Shown: positions 54,325-64,000 of the stretch, one piece after another
Layout: every line of letters starts with the position of its first letter
Numbering within the stretch: the stretch's first letter is position 1
Assembly: GCF_016584665.1 (NCBI RefSeq)
Contig: NZ_BBJB01000056.1
Coordinates: 1-64,000 of the forward strand
Reading direction: 5' to 3'
Origin: Pseudanabaena sp. lw0831
GTDB taxonomy: Bacteria > Cyanobacteriota > Cyanobacteriia > Pseudanabaenales > Pseudanabaenaceae
DNA length: 64,000 nucleotides
Program-made: the position numbers and the translations under genes
The notes under the pieces: model-generated
Told to the model about the DNA's origin: nothing
What the model saw: only the letters and a program-made list of their open reading frames with translations
Databases searched by the model: none

Positions 54325-56286
54325 ATGACCAAATTTGACTTTCTATCAGACACTCAAAAAACTTGGCACTACATGGATGTAGATCAAGTATTGGCGGCTT
54401 TAGAGTCTTCGATAGAAGGTTTATCCTATGTGAATGCACGTCAAAGATTGCGACATTTTGGAGCTAATAAACTACCGCGATCGCGTCCAATCAGCAAAGT
54501 TCTCATACAACCTCTAATTAATCCTTTAACTTATCTACTATTAGGATCAGCAATTTATCTGCAATGGAATGGAGCAGAAGGATGGGCTTTGATTTCTGTG
54601 GGCGTATTGCATAGCGGGGTTGGTATTTGTCTTGCATTATGGTCAATTAAAACTAAGGAGAAAGTCAGTCGAGATCGCCCTCAGCGTCGCCAAAATGAAC
54701 CTTCTAATTCGGTAATGGTATTACGCGATCGCGAAGAAATGGAAGTGCCATCGCGTGACTTGGTACTGGGTGATGTGATGGTACTAAGAGAAGGCGATCG
54801 CCCTAATGTCGATCTGCGATTACTGGAGACTTCAGAAGATTTACGGGTAAATCAAACCAACTTGGGCGGCGAGGCAATTTGTTCTAAGCGACCTGATCTT
54901 ACATTTGAGGAGAAAACACCACCACTTGAATGCAGCAACATGATCTATGCAGGAACAGAAATTTCCGCAGGAAGTGCTAAGGGTATCGTGATTGCCACCA
55001 GTCGTTTTACCCAAGAACAGGCGGCTCTAGTGAAAGAAAAGCCATTCTCAGTGATCCATTCTGAATTGCGTCAATTGCGTCAGGTCTGGATCGGGCTGCT
55101 GCTATTAGTGACGACTACGGCGATCGGCTTTGCGTGGCAACGCGGAATAACGATCAATGCGATGACCGCTGCCGCCTTGATTGTTAGCACCTATCCTCAA
55201 AATTTGTTGCGAATTGCTACTCAGGTACAATTATTTGGGATGCGCGATCTTGCTAAACAGCGAATATGGGCAAGATTTCCTTCTATATTAGATACGATCG
55301 CTAGAGTGACAACGATTGTGCCGATTGTCGAGTCGGATGTGGTACTGAGCTTTGATGATTTGAGTCGTGCTGGTATTGAATGGCAAGGATTAATCAGAGC
55401 TTCAGAAGATGATTCTGTTGCCTTTAGCGAAGTAATTGGAATTAAAACCCATAGTTACTTTGATGCTCCTCAAGAGAAAATTCGTCAATGGCAAGACAGC
55501 CGCCAAAAATCTCGCCAAAAACCTTTAAATGTAGTTGCTGTAATTGGAAATGATATTGAAGATATTCCTCTACTGAGAGCCGCCGATGTGGGCATATGCG
55601 ATCGAACCTGTCGCAAAGAATTGCAAGATAGTTCAGGCATAATTTTACCAAAAGAAGACTTCCATTATTTACCGACCGCTATTCTCGAAGGAAGAGCCAC
55701 ATTTGATCGGTTGCAACGTACTGCATTGCTCACCGCTACTAGTTCCTTCACTTTAGCAGTGCTAACCCTGATGGATACTGCCGCAGGATTCTCAATGCCG
55801 CCATTGCAGATAATCTGGGTCGGGGCGATCGCTACACCAATTGTTGCTTTCCCACTGGTGCTAGAACCTACGCATGAGAGCCTTTTAACTCAACCAGCAC
55901 ACCGTTTTCAAACCATGTTGCGCCCTAGTAATTACCTTCGCATTTTGCTAGCTGTTACTGCGACGATCACTGCTATTTCCGTAGTTTTCTGGCTAAAATA
56001 TCAAGGGCAAGCCGCGATGTTTTCCCAAGCGCGATCGATGGCATTTGTGACCCTTGGTTTTAGTCAGATTTTCCATGCCTGTGCGATCGCGCGTCGTAGC
56101 ATAGTCAGTAACTTACCGCTGGTATTCGGCATAACTTTTATCGCTATCTGTCAAATAGCCTTTGTACAAGTCCCTTGGTTTGGGGATCTGATGGCAACAG
56201 TTCCTTTAAGCGGGGTTGAATGGGCGATCTCAATTCTCAGTGCCACGGCTGTATTTTGGGTGCAAGAGCTAATCAAAACTAGTTAG
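54325..56286 (+). CDS. Degenerate P-type ATPase homologue lacking the phosphorylation site
   Basis: A 653-residue membrane protein that aligns along its length with P2-type cation ATPases. The N-terminus has [36 protein letters not shown], the actuator domain has [29 protein letters not shown], and there are membrane pairs at about 60-105, 252-290 and 470-650. The catalytic marks are missing. TGES is replaced by LGGEA (180-184) and PEGLP by YPQNLL. The stretch that should carry the phosphorylated Asp in DKTGT reads [13 protein letters not shown] (about 330-342), and the nucleotide-binding domain of about 200 residues is gone. The hinge TGDGxND is IGNDIED. The frame is intact with HIP1 octamers, so a conserved non-pumping role is inferred. 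Confidence 0.85.
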   Translation: MTKFDFLSDTQKTWHYMDVDQVLAALESSIEGLSYVNARQRLRHFGANKLPRSRPISKVLIQPLINPLTYLLLGSAIYLQWNGAEGWALISVGVLHSGVGICLALWSIKTKEKVSRDRPQRRQNEPSNSVMVLRDREEMEVPSRDLVLGDVMVLREGDRPNVDLRLLETSEDLRVNQTNLGGEAICSKRPDLTFEEKTPPLECSNMIYAGTEISAGSAKGIVIATSRFTQEQAALVKEKPFSVIHSELRQLRQVWIGLLLLVTTTAIGFAWQRGITINAMTAAALIVSTYPQNLLRIATQVQLFGMRDLAKQRIWARFPSILDTIARVTTIVPIVESDVVLSFDDLSRAGIEWQGLIRASEDDSVAFSEVIGIKTHSYFDAPQEKIRQWQDSRQKSRQKPLNVVAVIGNDIEDIPLLRAADVGICDRTCRKELQDSSGIILPKEDFHYLPTAILEGRATFDRLQRTALLTATSSFTLAVLTLMDTAAGFSMPPLQIIWVGAIATPIVAFPLVLEPTHESLLTQPAHRFQTMLRPSNYLRILLAVTATITAISVVFWLKYQGQAAMFSQARSMAFVTLGFSQIFHACAIARRSIVSNLPLVFGITFIAICQIAFVQVPWFGDLMATVPLSGVEWAISILSATAVFWVQELIKTS

Positions 56287-56335
56287 CTCTTGCTATATAA
56301 TACTTTCAGCACAATTACCTAGGTTTTCGACGCGC

Positions 56336-57544
56336 ATGGACAATACCCTCGATACTCAAGCTATGCGGAGGGCTTTGCACAAGTCCCCTAATTATTTTCG
56401 TCAAAGCTTTGGACATGGAGAAGAAGCCGAATCAACTATGCGATCGCAATATCATAGTGACTTGATCCAAACGATTCGAGAGCATGACTATGTGTATACG
56501 CAAGGTGATGTAACGATTTATTTGGCGAAATCCTTTGGTTTTTGTTGGGGTGTCGAAAGAGCGGTGGCGATGGCTTATGAAACACGCACGCAGTTTCCGA
56601 ATGAGAAAATTTGGATTACTAACGAAATTATTCATAACCCTTCGGTTAACGCTAAGCTGAAGGAGATGGAAGTTCAATTTGTACCTGTTGCCGAAGATGG
56701 AACTAAAGATTTTTCAGAAATTGGAAAGGGCGATGTGGTGATTTTGCCCGCTTTTGGCGCAAGTGTTCAGGAAACTCAGTTGTTTGATCGCCTCGGCAGC
56801 AAAATTGTAGATACGACATGTCCATGGGTGTCGAAAGTATGGAATCGGGTTGAGAAGCATAAAAAAGCAGACTTTACTTCCATTGTTCATGGCAAGTACA
56901 ACCATGAAGAGACGATCGCTACCAGTTCCTATGCCAAGCGATATCTAGTCGTATTGAACATTAAAGAAGCTGAGTATGTGTCTAATTACATGCTCAATGG
57001 TGGCGACCGCCTAGAATTTCTCGCAAAATTTAGCAGAGCCATTTCAGAAGGTTTCGATCCAGATTGCGATTTGGTAAGAGTCGGTGTTGCCAATCAAACC
57101 ACTATGCTTAAGGGAGAAACCGAAGCGATTGGTAAATTGTTTGAAAAGACGATGATGCAAAAATATGGCGTGGAAAATCTCAATGAGCATTTTCTTGCTT
57201 TTAATACAATTTGCGATGCGACTCAAGAACGCCAAGATGCGATGTTTGAGATTGTAGAAGAAGATCTCGATTTGATGATCGTCATTGGTGGTTACAATTC
57301 ATCGAATACAACCCATTTGCAAGAAATTGCAATAGATCGCAATCTTCCTTCCTATCACATTGATGATGTGCATCGGATTCTTTCGGCTGAGGCGATCGAT
57401 CATAAGCCTTTGGGTAAAGCGATCGAGCAAGCCACAAATTGGCTACCCACAGGCAAGATCAAAGTTGGCGTAACTTCAGGTGCATCAACCCCCGATCGCG
57501 TTGTCGAAGATGTCATCAACAGGATTTTTACTTTAAAAGGCTAA
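56336..57544 (+). CDS. ispH: 4-hydroxy-3-methylbut-2-enyl diphosphate reductase
   Basis: A 402-residue Fe-S enzyme, the last step of the MEP pathway, giving IPP and DMAPP. The long cyanobacterial/plant form is seen. The three cluster cysteines are Cys70 ([14 protein letters not shown]), Cys162 ([11 protein letters not shown]) and Cys293 ([14 protein letters not shown]). The acid/base motif [11 protein letters not shown] and the C-terminal [17 protein letters not shown] are present. It lies 49 bp after the ATPase-like gene on the same strand and may share its transcript. Confidence 0.97.
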   Translation: MDNTLDTQAMRRALHKSPNYFRQSFGHGEEAESTMRSQYHSDLIQTIREHDYVYTQGDVTIYLAKSFGFCWGVERAVAMAYETRTQFPNEKIWITNEIIHNPSVNAKLKEMEVQFVPVAEDGTKDFSEIGKGDVVILPAFGASVQETQLFDRLGSKIVDTTCPWVSKVWNRVEKHKKADFTSIVHGKYNHEETIATSSYAKRYLVVLNIKEAEYVSNYMLNGGDRLEFLAKFSRAISEGFDPDCDLVRVGVANQTTMLKGETEAIGKLFEKTMMQKYGVENLNEHFLAFNTICDATQERQDAMFEIVEEDLDLMIVIGGYNSSNTTHLQEIAIDRNLPSYHIDDVHRILSAEAIDHKPLGKAIEQATNWLPTGKIKVGVTSGASTPDRVVEDVINRIFTLKG

Positions 57545-57600
57545 TCTCAAATCTTGACAGACAAGGCGTTTAGGCGCTTGATTCTCTATTTAAAATTGAA

Positions 57601-59051
<1,451 letters not shown>

Positions 59052-59059
59052 GCTTTCTA

Positions 59060-59098
59060 AAAAAAAGAGGGAGCGCAGCGCGCTCCCTCTTTTTTTTG
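59060..59098 (+). terminator. Intrinsic terminator after ahcY
   Basis: An 18-bp stem AAAAAAAAGAGGGAGCGC with an AGC loop followed by eight Ts, 8 bp after the ahcY stop. Confidence 0.85.
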
Positions 59099-59121
59099 TA
59101 ATTAATATCATTTTATAAGTT

Positions 59122-59511
59122 ATGCCCCAAACAAAAATCTATGGAAACGCTGATTTTATTCAGCAAAATCGTGAACCTCTATCAACTACCATTCATTCCT
59201 GCGTAGTTGATGCGCTCAACTATCCTCCAGAAAAGAAGTTTCAGAGATTCTTTCCATTGCAATCTGAAGACTTTGAGTATCCTAGCGATCGCACTGAAAA
59301 ATATATCATCATCGAAATCCTACTGTTTGCAGGACGTACTGTAGAAGCAAAGAAAAATCTCTATCGCTTATTATTTGAACGTCTAAAAGAAAAATTGGAT
59401 ATTGCTCCATTAGATATTGAAATTATTTTAATCGAGACTCCAAGCCATAATTGGGGCATTCGTGGGGTGTCTGGGGATGAGTTGAACTTGAACTATAAGG
59501 TAAACGTCTAG
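59122..59511 (+). CDS. Tautomerase family protein
   Basis: A 129-residue protein of the tautomerase/MIF superfamily. MPQTKIYGNADFIQQNREPLSTTIHSCVVDAL has Pro2 as the catalytic base. FFPLQSEDFEYPSDRTEKYIIIEILLFAGRTVEAKKNLYRLL and IEIILIETPSHNWGIRG are typical of the longer tautomerase_2-like members. The substrate is unknown. It overlaps nothing and is followed 3 bp later by the acetyltransferase gene, so the two form an operon. Confidence 0.87.
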   Translation: MPQTKIYGNADFIQQNREPLSTTIHSCVVDALNYPPEKKFQRFFPLQSEDFEYPSDRTEKYIIIEILLFAGRTVEAKKNLYRLLFERLKEKLDIAPLDIEIILIETPSHNWGIRGVSGDELNLNYKVNV

Positions 59512-59514
59512 TCT

Positions 59515-59988
59515 ATGAGTGAACTTAATCTTGATTTTCGCCTAGCACAATTTATTGATATCGATCCACTGATGGAACTTGTGCAGGAGTTCTATCAATT
59601 TGAGAGTATCGCTTTTGATGAAGGTGTAGTCAAAGCATTTATTGCTTTGCTGAGTGATGAACAATTTGGAGTGATTTGGCTAATTTGCGATCGAGATCGA
59701 CCGATTGGATATGTTGCCCTGACCTTCTTTTTTAGTATGGAATATCACGGACGCTGTGGACTTGTTGATGAGTTATATATCCGTGAAGACTATCGTGGTC
59801 GAGGTATTGGCAAAAAAGTATTTAAGCTGATTGAAGGATATCTACAAAGTCAAAAAATGCGATCGCTATCTCTAGTTGTAGACTTCTGGAACGAGCCAGC
59901 CGAAGCCCTCTATACCAAACTAGGGTTTTGCCGCGAAAAACGTCACTTGATGGTCAAGCAGATAGACAGCTATTATCCATTGCTATAG
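59515..59988 (+). CDS. GNAT family N-acetyltransferase
   Basis: A 157-residue GNAT protein. The acetyl-CoA site appears in LVDELYIREDYRGRGIGKKVFKLIE, with the R-G-x-G loop. WNEPAEALYTKLGFCREK is the C-terminal strand-helix typical of the fold. It acts on an amine of a small molecule or protein N-terminus; nothing identifies it. Starts 3 bp after the tautomerase stop. Confidence 0.9.
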   Translation: MSELNLDFRLAQFIDIDPLMELVQEFYQFESIAFDEGVVKAFIALLSDEQFGVIWLICDRDRPIGYVALTFFFSMEYHGRCGLVDELYIREDYRGRGIGKKVFKLIEGYLQSQKMRSLSLVVDFWNEPAEALYTKLGFCREKRHLMVKQIDSYYPLL

Positions 59989-60028
59989 AAGTCAGCTTAA
60001 ATAGTTGTTAGGGACTTGCCATTAATTA

Positions 60029-60094
60029 AAGTACCTGTGGCTTCGACTTCGTTCAGCCAACTTTGGCTGAACGAAGTCGAAGCCACGGGTACTT
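60029..60094. repeat. Very long hairpin between convergent genes
   Basis: A 32-bp stem with one T-G mismatch: AAGTACCTGTGGCTTCGACT outer arm and TCGTTCAGCCAA inner arm, 2-nt loop. It lies 41 bp after the acetyltransferase stop and 29 bp from the gvpL/F stop. Confidence 0.7.
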
Positions 60095-60122
60095 AGTGGG
60101 ACATTTTTTCTCAGTAAGTACC

Positions 60123-60818
60123 TTAAGACAAAAAATGATAGGGCGGCAAAGCATCACTCCATGAAATCTGCCAATAGGAATGTTGAGCTTCCCAGGATCG
60201 CAATGATTTTTGCAAAAAGTCAACCTGCGATCGCGGCAACAAAGCATACACCCGCACATCCTCCGAACCTTGAGTCTCCACATGCTGAAATTCAGGTTTA
60301 TAGATATCAGGATTTAAGCTGTTAGTAATCATCTGACGATAGTCGAGAACTTCCTCTTGTAACTGCGATCGCCATTGTTCCTGTTGCAGATATTGCGATC
60401 GCTTAGCCAAGAGATAATCTTTGCCTTTGAGATTAGCAACAGCTTCAGTTTTAGGTGCGATCGCCGAACCAGTAATCAAAAATTCCGCATATCCATCTAA
60501 TCTCTCCAAACTTGCTAATAATCTTTCACCTTCTTCTTTCAAATAAGTTTCTAAAGCCCCAGTAGACACAAACGCCGTCCCAAATCGCAAAGGTAAAAGC
60601 GTGCGCTGATTAAACAACTCACAAATTAAGCGATCGTGCTGAACGATCGCCTGCATTAAAGACTGCTCAGGCAAAAGCTTCAATGCCTCAATATCCACAT
60701 CTGGCTCAACTACCGCAATTAAGCGATCGCACTGCAAATACTGAATAGGCTTACCCATAATTCCCATCGGCAAATCGTCTGGAGTGGGCGCAAGTAAAAT
60801 CGCAAAGGTATAAAGCAT
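60123..60818 (-). CDS. GvpL/GvpF family gas vesicle protein
   Basis: A 231-residue member of the GvpF/L family: YTFAILLAP, the core IVQHDRLICELFNQRTLLPLRFGTAF, LEERLLASLERLDGYAEF and a C-terminal domain ending VYALLPRSQVDFLQKSLRSW. GvpF sits on the gas-facing side of vesicles and helps assembly; GvpL is an associated assembly factor. The usual gvpA, gvpC, gvpN, gvpJ/K and gvpV/W genes are not in this window, so the gene is either detached from the main cluster or a relic with another role. Confidence 0.87.
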   Translation of the reverse strand: MLYTFAILLAPTPDDLPMGIMGKPIQYLQCDRLIAVVEPDVDIEALKLLPEQSLMQAIVQHDRLICELFNQRTLLPLRFGTAFVSTGALETYLKEEGERLLASLERLDGYAEFLITGSAIAPKTEAVANLKGKDYLLAKRSQYLQQEQWRSQLQEEVLDYRQMITNSLNPDIYKPEFQHVETQGSEDVRVYALLPRSQVDFLQKSLRSWEAQHSYWQISWSDALPPYHFLS

Positions 60819-60844
60819 TGTTTCTGTTTTCTTGTTCTCCTCTC

Positions 60845-61039
60845 CCTCTGGGAGCTACCGTGTACACACAAGTCTAACTGTCTACGTTTCGATTTTTCTA
60901 AGCCCCCTAAATCCCCCAATTCTGGGGGAGTTTGAAAGAGTTTTATTTTCTTGTCCCCCCAGAATTGGGGGCTAGGGGGCGATTAATTGTTGACTTGACT
61001 GGGTTTTATGACTTGTGTGTACACGGTAGCCCTCTGGGA
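60845..61039. mobile_element. 177-bp MITE-like element with 9-bp target duplication
   Basis: 21-bp perfect terminal inverted repeats GCTACCGTGTACACACAAGT (60854-60874, plus C) and their complement at 61010-61030. CCTCTGGGA flanks both sides as an exact direct repeat (60845-60853 and 61031-61039). The centre holds CCCCCAATTCTGGGGG-type inverted repeats and no ORF. A 9-bp duplication fits several IS4/IS5-like transposases; the mobilising element is not in the window. Confidence 0.85.
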
Positions 61040-61060
61040 GAGAGGGGCTAGGGGTGAGAG

Positions 61061-61885
61061 CTATCTTTTCAGCTTAATCTGCTTAGGAACCTTAATCTCA
61101 TGGGTCTTGTGAAAATCGTCTTGTACCTTTGCTGTTAGGCTTTTAGAGACGCGCTTTACCACAAACCCCAGCACTCCATCACCTGTTTTTTGGAGCATAT
61201 CCTGAGACAAGAGCTGAATGAATTGGGGAAATTGCAGCGTCACAGTGAGATTTAAATCCCACTCAATACTGGTCATCACCCAATTTTGTCCTAACTTCTG
61301 ACCTGCTTGTAAATCTAGAGGCTTCTCCTCCAAGCGCATCTCGGCTTGAAAATCCACCTCATAGCCCTGTGGAGCTTGATTTGGAATCGGAATTGTGGTG
61401 ATGCGATATACCGAGTTTTCATCAGGAGGTAATAAATTTAGCCCTACCCGCGCATCAACTTGGAAACCCATAGCACCGACTTGCCCCACACCCATGGCAT
61501 AGCCCATTTCCCCAATCGGGTCAGCCTTAAAGGGATGAGCGCAACGCCTGAACCAACCTTGATGAGCATTAAGGTACTTCATCACCGTCAGCTTATCGGC
61601 AAACAAATCCATGTAGCCAATGTAGTGATTATGAAATGAACTTTTATCACCCTTTAGAGATTGCTTAAGATCCTGATTTTGCTCAGGGCTTTGCTTATTT
61701 TCTGAGACCTGTTCATCAGCATCTGGATCTTGAAGATCGAACTTAGAATCATCATTACCTGTGCCATAGGTAGCCAGCATGGCGGCTTCCTGTGCAGGTG
61801 TTAACAAAAAATCAGAGTCGCTTTCTCCCAATATTTCTGGATTTGGCTCTTGATTTGCAGGCGATCGCATTGGTTCTTGCTGCAT
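61061..61885 (-). CDS. DUF1997 family protein
   Basis: A 274-residue protein. The N-terminal 95 residues are Asp/Gln/Glu-rich and probably disordered. From about residue 96 the DUF1997 domain begins: VMKYLNAHQGWFRRCAHPFKADPIGEMGYAMGVGQVGAMGFQVDARVGLNLLPP, then EVDFQAEMRLEEKP and ending FVVKRVSKSLTAKVQDDFHKTH. The family is conserved in cyanobacteria and plastids and its function is unknown. The last residues precede the MITE by 21 bp. Confidence 0.85.
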   Translation of the reverse strand: MQQEPMRSPANQEPNPEILGESDSDFLLTPAQEAAMLATYGTGNDDSKFDLQDPDADEQVSENKQSPEQNQDLKQSLKGDKSSFHNHYIGYMDLFADKLTVMKYLNAHQGWFRRCAHPFKADPIGEMGYAMGVGQVGAMGFQVDARVGLNLLPPDENSVYRITTIPIPNQAPQGYEVDFQAEMRLEEKPLDLQAGQKLGQNWVMTSIEWDLNLTVTLQFPQFIQLLSQDMLQKTGDGVLGFVVKRVSKSLTAKVQDDFHKTHEIKVPKQIKLKR

Positions 61886-61968
61886 GACAAATATCCTAAA
61901 GCTGCTTATGCGCTAGTTGTTAACTATTTCCATCATAATAGTCTTAGAAGTTCGATTAGGGAAAGCAT

Positions 61969-63261
61969 ATGGCTCCGCGTACAGCAGTGATGGAGGCCGT
62001 CGAAAAGCTCAACTATCGGGTCACGATAGGTGATGTGGCGGCACAATCTGGACTTAGTTTGAATGTAGCACAGCGTGAAGTTCTGGCGCTTGCCTCGGAG
62101 ACTGGGGGCAATATCCAAGTTGCCGAGTCGGGCGAAATTGCCTATAAATTTGCGCCAAATTTTCGTCAAGTCCTTGTCAGTCGTTCATTTTGGCTACAGG
62201 TCAAGGAATGGCTAAAGGGCGCATGGAAATGGGTGTTTTACGCGATCCGTATTTCCTTTGGTATTTTGCTGATTGTTTCGATTTTGATCGTAGTACTGGG
62301 CATTATTGCCGCGACGATCGCGATCCAAAGTCAGGGACGCAGCGACAACGATCGCGATGATCGCCGTAACGAAAATCGTGGCGGTGGTGGTGGCTTTATT
62401 TGGCTCGGTGGTTGGGGTAGTCCCTTCGGCAACCCATTCATCATGTTCGATCCTTACTACTACGAACCAGAGCAAGTCCGTAAGCGCGATCCCGATGAAA
62501 TGGGCTTTTTGGAAAGCGTATTTTCATTTTTGTTTGGCGATGGCAACCCCAACGCCGATCTTGATGAACGTCGTTGGCGTGATATCGCATCAATGATCCG
62601 TAGTAATAATGGAGTTGTCATTGCTGAGCAAATAGCGCCCTATCTCGATGAAACTAGCCGTCTAGAGGGTGATGAATATTTTGTGATCCCCGTGCTGTCA
62701 AAATTCAATGGTTTTCCTGAAGTCAGCGACGCGGGAACCCTTGCCTATAAATTTCCTGAATTGCAAAAGGTCGCCTCAGAGCGCAAATCCAAAACTAGCA
62801 GTTCCTATTTGCAAGAAAAACTTTGGAAATTCAGCCAAGCCTCTCAAGGCAAAATAGCTTTAGCGATCGGCTTAGGTGTTTTTTATCTAGTTGCCTCGCT
62901 ATATCTGGGCAGTTTGTTAGGCGATCCGCGCCTCGCTAAGTCCCTTGTCGGATTTTTAGGCTTTATCAAAGCGGCTTATGGCTTCCTGTTAGGCTATGCA
63001 GTGCTATTCCTGTCAACACCTGCGGTGCGATATTTTGTCCTGCAATTTTTGAATAAGGGTATAGAAGATCGCAACCAAAAGCGGGCGACCAATGCTGAAA
63101 AGTTACAAAAGCCATCGACAGCTTTGCGTGAAAAGCTAGATTTTGCGAAGACTTTTGCGATGAAACAAGAGGCGATCGATCAAGATAATCTTGCCTACAC
63201 CACCGAGCAAGATTTGGCGGATCAAGAATATGCCAAAATGCTCAAAGAGCAAAACCCATAG
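61969..63261 (+). CDS. Membrane protein with duplicated winged-helix-like domains
   Basis: A 430-residue protein. Residues 3-65 look like a winged helix (VEKLNYRVTIGDVAAQSGLSLNVAQREVLALA, ending ESGEIAYKF). A membrane helix (about 85-113, WVFYAIRISFGILLIVSILIVVLGIIAATIA), an Arg/Asp/Gly-rich loop and an FLESVFSFLFGDGNPNADLDERRW segment follow. A second copy of the winged-helix ending appears at VSDAGTLAYKFPEL (about residues 255-268). Two further hydrophobic segments lie at 293-345, and the tail is charged. It resembles conserved cyanobacterial proteins with plastid relatives; the role is unknown. Confidence 0.82.
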   Translation: MAPRTAVMEAVEKLNYRVTIGDVAAQSGLSLNVAQREVLALASETGGNIQVAESGEIAYKFAPNFRQVLVSRSFWLQVKEWLKGAWKWVFYAIRISFGILLIVSILIVVLGIIAATIAIQSQGRSDNDRDDRRNENRGGGGGFIWLGGWGSPFGNPFIMFDPYYYEPEQVRKRDPDEMGFLESVFSFLFGDGNPNADLDERRWRDIASMIRSNNGVVIAEQIAPYLDETSRLEGDEYFVIPVLSKFNGFPEVSDAGTLAYKFPELQKVASERKSKTSSSYLQEKLWKFSQASQGKIALAIGLGVFYLVASLYLGSLLGDPRLAKSLVGFLGFIKAAYGFLLGYAVLFLSTPAVRYFVLQFLNKGIEDRNQKRATNAEKLQKPSTALREKLDFAKTFAMKQEAIDQDNLAYTTEQDLADQEYAKMLKEQNP

Positions 63262-63289
63262 TTTTGGGGCAGCTAAGCTGCCCCAAAAT
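63261..63289 (+). terminator. Hairpin overlapping the end of the 61969 gene
   Basis: A 13-bp stem GTTTTGGGGCAGC/GCTGCCCCAAAAT (outer pair G-T) with a TAA loop, starting at the last base of the stop codon. Confidence 0.6.
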
Positions 63290-63319
63290 ATTTATTCGCG
63301 ATTTTTTTAAAGATAAACA

Positions 63320-63712
63320 ATGAGTCAAAAAGAAGTAATCCTAACCGACAAAGCGCCTGCTCCTGTTGGCCCCTATAATCAAGCGATCGCAGTTCCTGCC
63401 ACCAGCAAGTTAGTTTTCATGGCGGGACAAATTGCGATCGATCCTGCTGTTGGCAAAGTCGTTGCTACCACAATCGAAGAACAAACCGAGCAGGTTCTCA
63501 AAAACATTCAAGCTGTTCTCGCTGAAGCAGGTGCAGATTTTGCCAATGTCGTTAAAACCACCGTCTTCCTAGTAGATATGGCAGACTTCGCCGCCATGAA
63601 TGCAATCTATGGCAAATATTTCACTGCTCCCTATCCTGCTCGTTCTTCAATTCAAGTCGCCAAATTGCCCCTTGATGTTCGAGTAGAAATCGAGTGTATC
63701 GTCGCGATTTAA
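63320..63712 (+). CDS. ridA: RidA family reactive-enamine/imine deaminase
   Basis: A 130-residue Rid/YjgF/YER057c protein. The opening EVILTDKAPAPVGPYNQAI and the C-terminal PARSSIQVAKLPLDVRVEIECIVA, with the active-site Arg, are typical, as is VFMAGQIAID. It hydrolyses 2-aminoacrylate-type enamines formed by PLP enzymes and protects them from inactivation. A trimer is expected. Confidence 0.95.
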   Translation: MSQKEVILTDKAPAPVGPYNQAIAVPATSKLVFMAGQIAIDPAVGKVVATTIEEQTEQVLKNIQAVLAEAGADFANVVKTTVFLVDMADFAAMNAIYGKYFTAPYPARSSIQVAKLPLDVRVEIECIVAI

Positions 63713-63713
63713 C

Positions 63714-63771
63714 GTAGGGTGGGCAATGCCCACCTCAATCAATTTTAAATAGGTGGGCATTCCACCCTACA
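63714..63771. terminator. Hairpin between ridA and the aldolase gene
   Basis: Stem GTAGGGTGGGCAATGCCCACCT and AGGTGGGCATTCCACCCTAC with a two-base bulge and a 15-nt A+T-rich loop, just after the ridA stop. Confidence 0.55.
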
Positions 63772-63790
63772 TTCAGAATTTGAGGTAATA

Positions 63791-64000
63791 GTGAAAAGTT
63801 TGTGGAGCGATCGCGAGGCTGCAAAATATCAAAGTGATTTGGGATTAAGAGTATATACATCACAGCTACTGGGACGAGATCCATCGTTGGTGCTGCATGG
63901 TGGTGGTAATACTTCCGTCAAAATCCGTGAGCAGAATCTGGTTGGGGAAGAAGAAGAGATTCTCTATGTTAAAGGAAGCGGCTGGGATTTAGAAACGATC
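63791..64000 (+). CDS. Bifunctional class II aldolase/short-chain dehydrogenase (partial)
   Basis: The first 70 codons only; the gene continues beyond the window. From GTG 63791 it reads KSLWSDREAAKYQSDLGL, RVYTSQLLGRDPSLVLHGGGNTSVK and LYVKGSGWDLE. HGGGNTS is the phosphate-binding motif of class II aldolases, and the whole opening matches the long rhamnulose-1-phosphate aldolase/alcohol dehydrogenase type fusion. The dehydrogenase half is assumed and not visible. Confidence 0.82.
   Translation, partial: MKSLWSDREAAKYQSDLGLRVYTSQLLGRDPSLVLHGGGNTSVKIREQNLVGEEEEILYVKGSGWDLETI

Overview
This window reads as a chromosomal segment of a cyanobacterium. The evidence is the very frequent HIP1 octamer GCGATCGC in most genes, a split b/b' ATP synthase operon (atpI-B-E-G-F-H-A), a BciB-type divinyl reductase, a type III glutamine synthetase (glnN), a cyanobacterial/plant-type IspH, a SigF-like group 3 sigma factor and a GvpL/F protein. 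A filamentous, non-heterocystous Pseudanabaena-like host would fit, but that is inference from gene content. Genes are spread over both strands and most are housekeeping. No rRNA, tRNA, CRISPR array or intact IS was recognised.

Layout. 1-6.5 kb: a secreted beta-propeller protein, a FecR-domain lipoprotein, rplI, pdxA, dnaA and a small unknown gene. 6.5-15.2 kb: an S15/CocE hydrolase, a phosphohexomutase, an SRPBCC protein, sigF, a CHAD protein and a short pyruvate kinase. 15.2-22.4 kb is an accessory island. It holds a decayed hybrid histidine kinase, an IS630 transposase tail, and a translationally coupled two-gene cassette: a 1156-aa SF2 helicase with a C-terminal PD-(D/E)XK-like nuclease, followed by a 745-aa protein I cannot assign. 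The cassette is A+T-rich and has no HIP1 octamer. It is the best candidate here for an undescribed, probably anti-phage, system. 22.4-37.6 kb: bciB, two receiver-histidine kinases, ppx, a Na+/H+ antiporter with an RCK-like domain, glnN, an Hsp70-like protein, an envelope protein, a subtilase and a small exported protein. 38-43 kb: the atp operon, which stops after atpA without the usual gamma gene. 43-54 kb: a DUF2079 membrane protein, pseC with a broken pseB, an HTH protein with an acidic repeat, SirB1-like, alpha/beta-hydrolase, receiver-like, peroxiredoxin, sugar-phosphate cupin, aminotransferase and Uma2 genes. 54-64 kb: a P-type ATPase homologue lacking its phosphorylation site, ispH, ahcY, tautomerase, GNAT, a lone gvpL/F, DUF1997, a membrane winged-helix protein, ridA and the start of an aldolase/dehydrogenase.

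The second striking feature is the intergenic DNA. Most gaps carry one or two long, nearly perfect inverted repeats. Several fall into families in which short sequences are conserved while the stems differ but stay complementary. One family shares the core GCAATTCATGAATTGC, another has AACCCAAAA tips, and a third is a two-hairpin element of about 110 bp present in four copies. Some supply the stop codon and last residues of genes (pdxA, the receiver-like protein, peroxiredoxin). A 177-bp MITE-like element with 21-bp terminal repeats and an exact 9-bp target duplication sits between gvpL/F and the DUF1997 gene.
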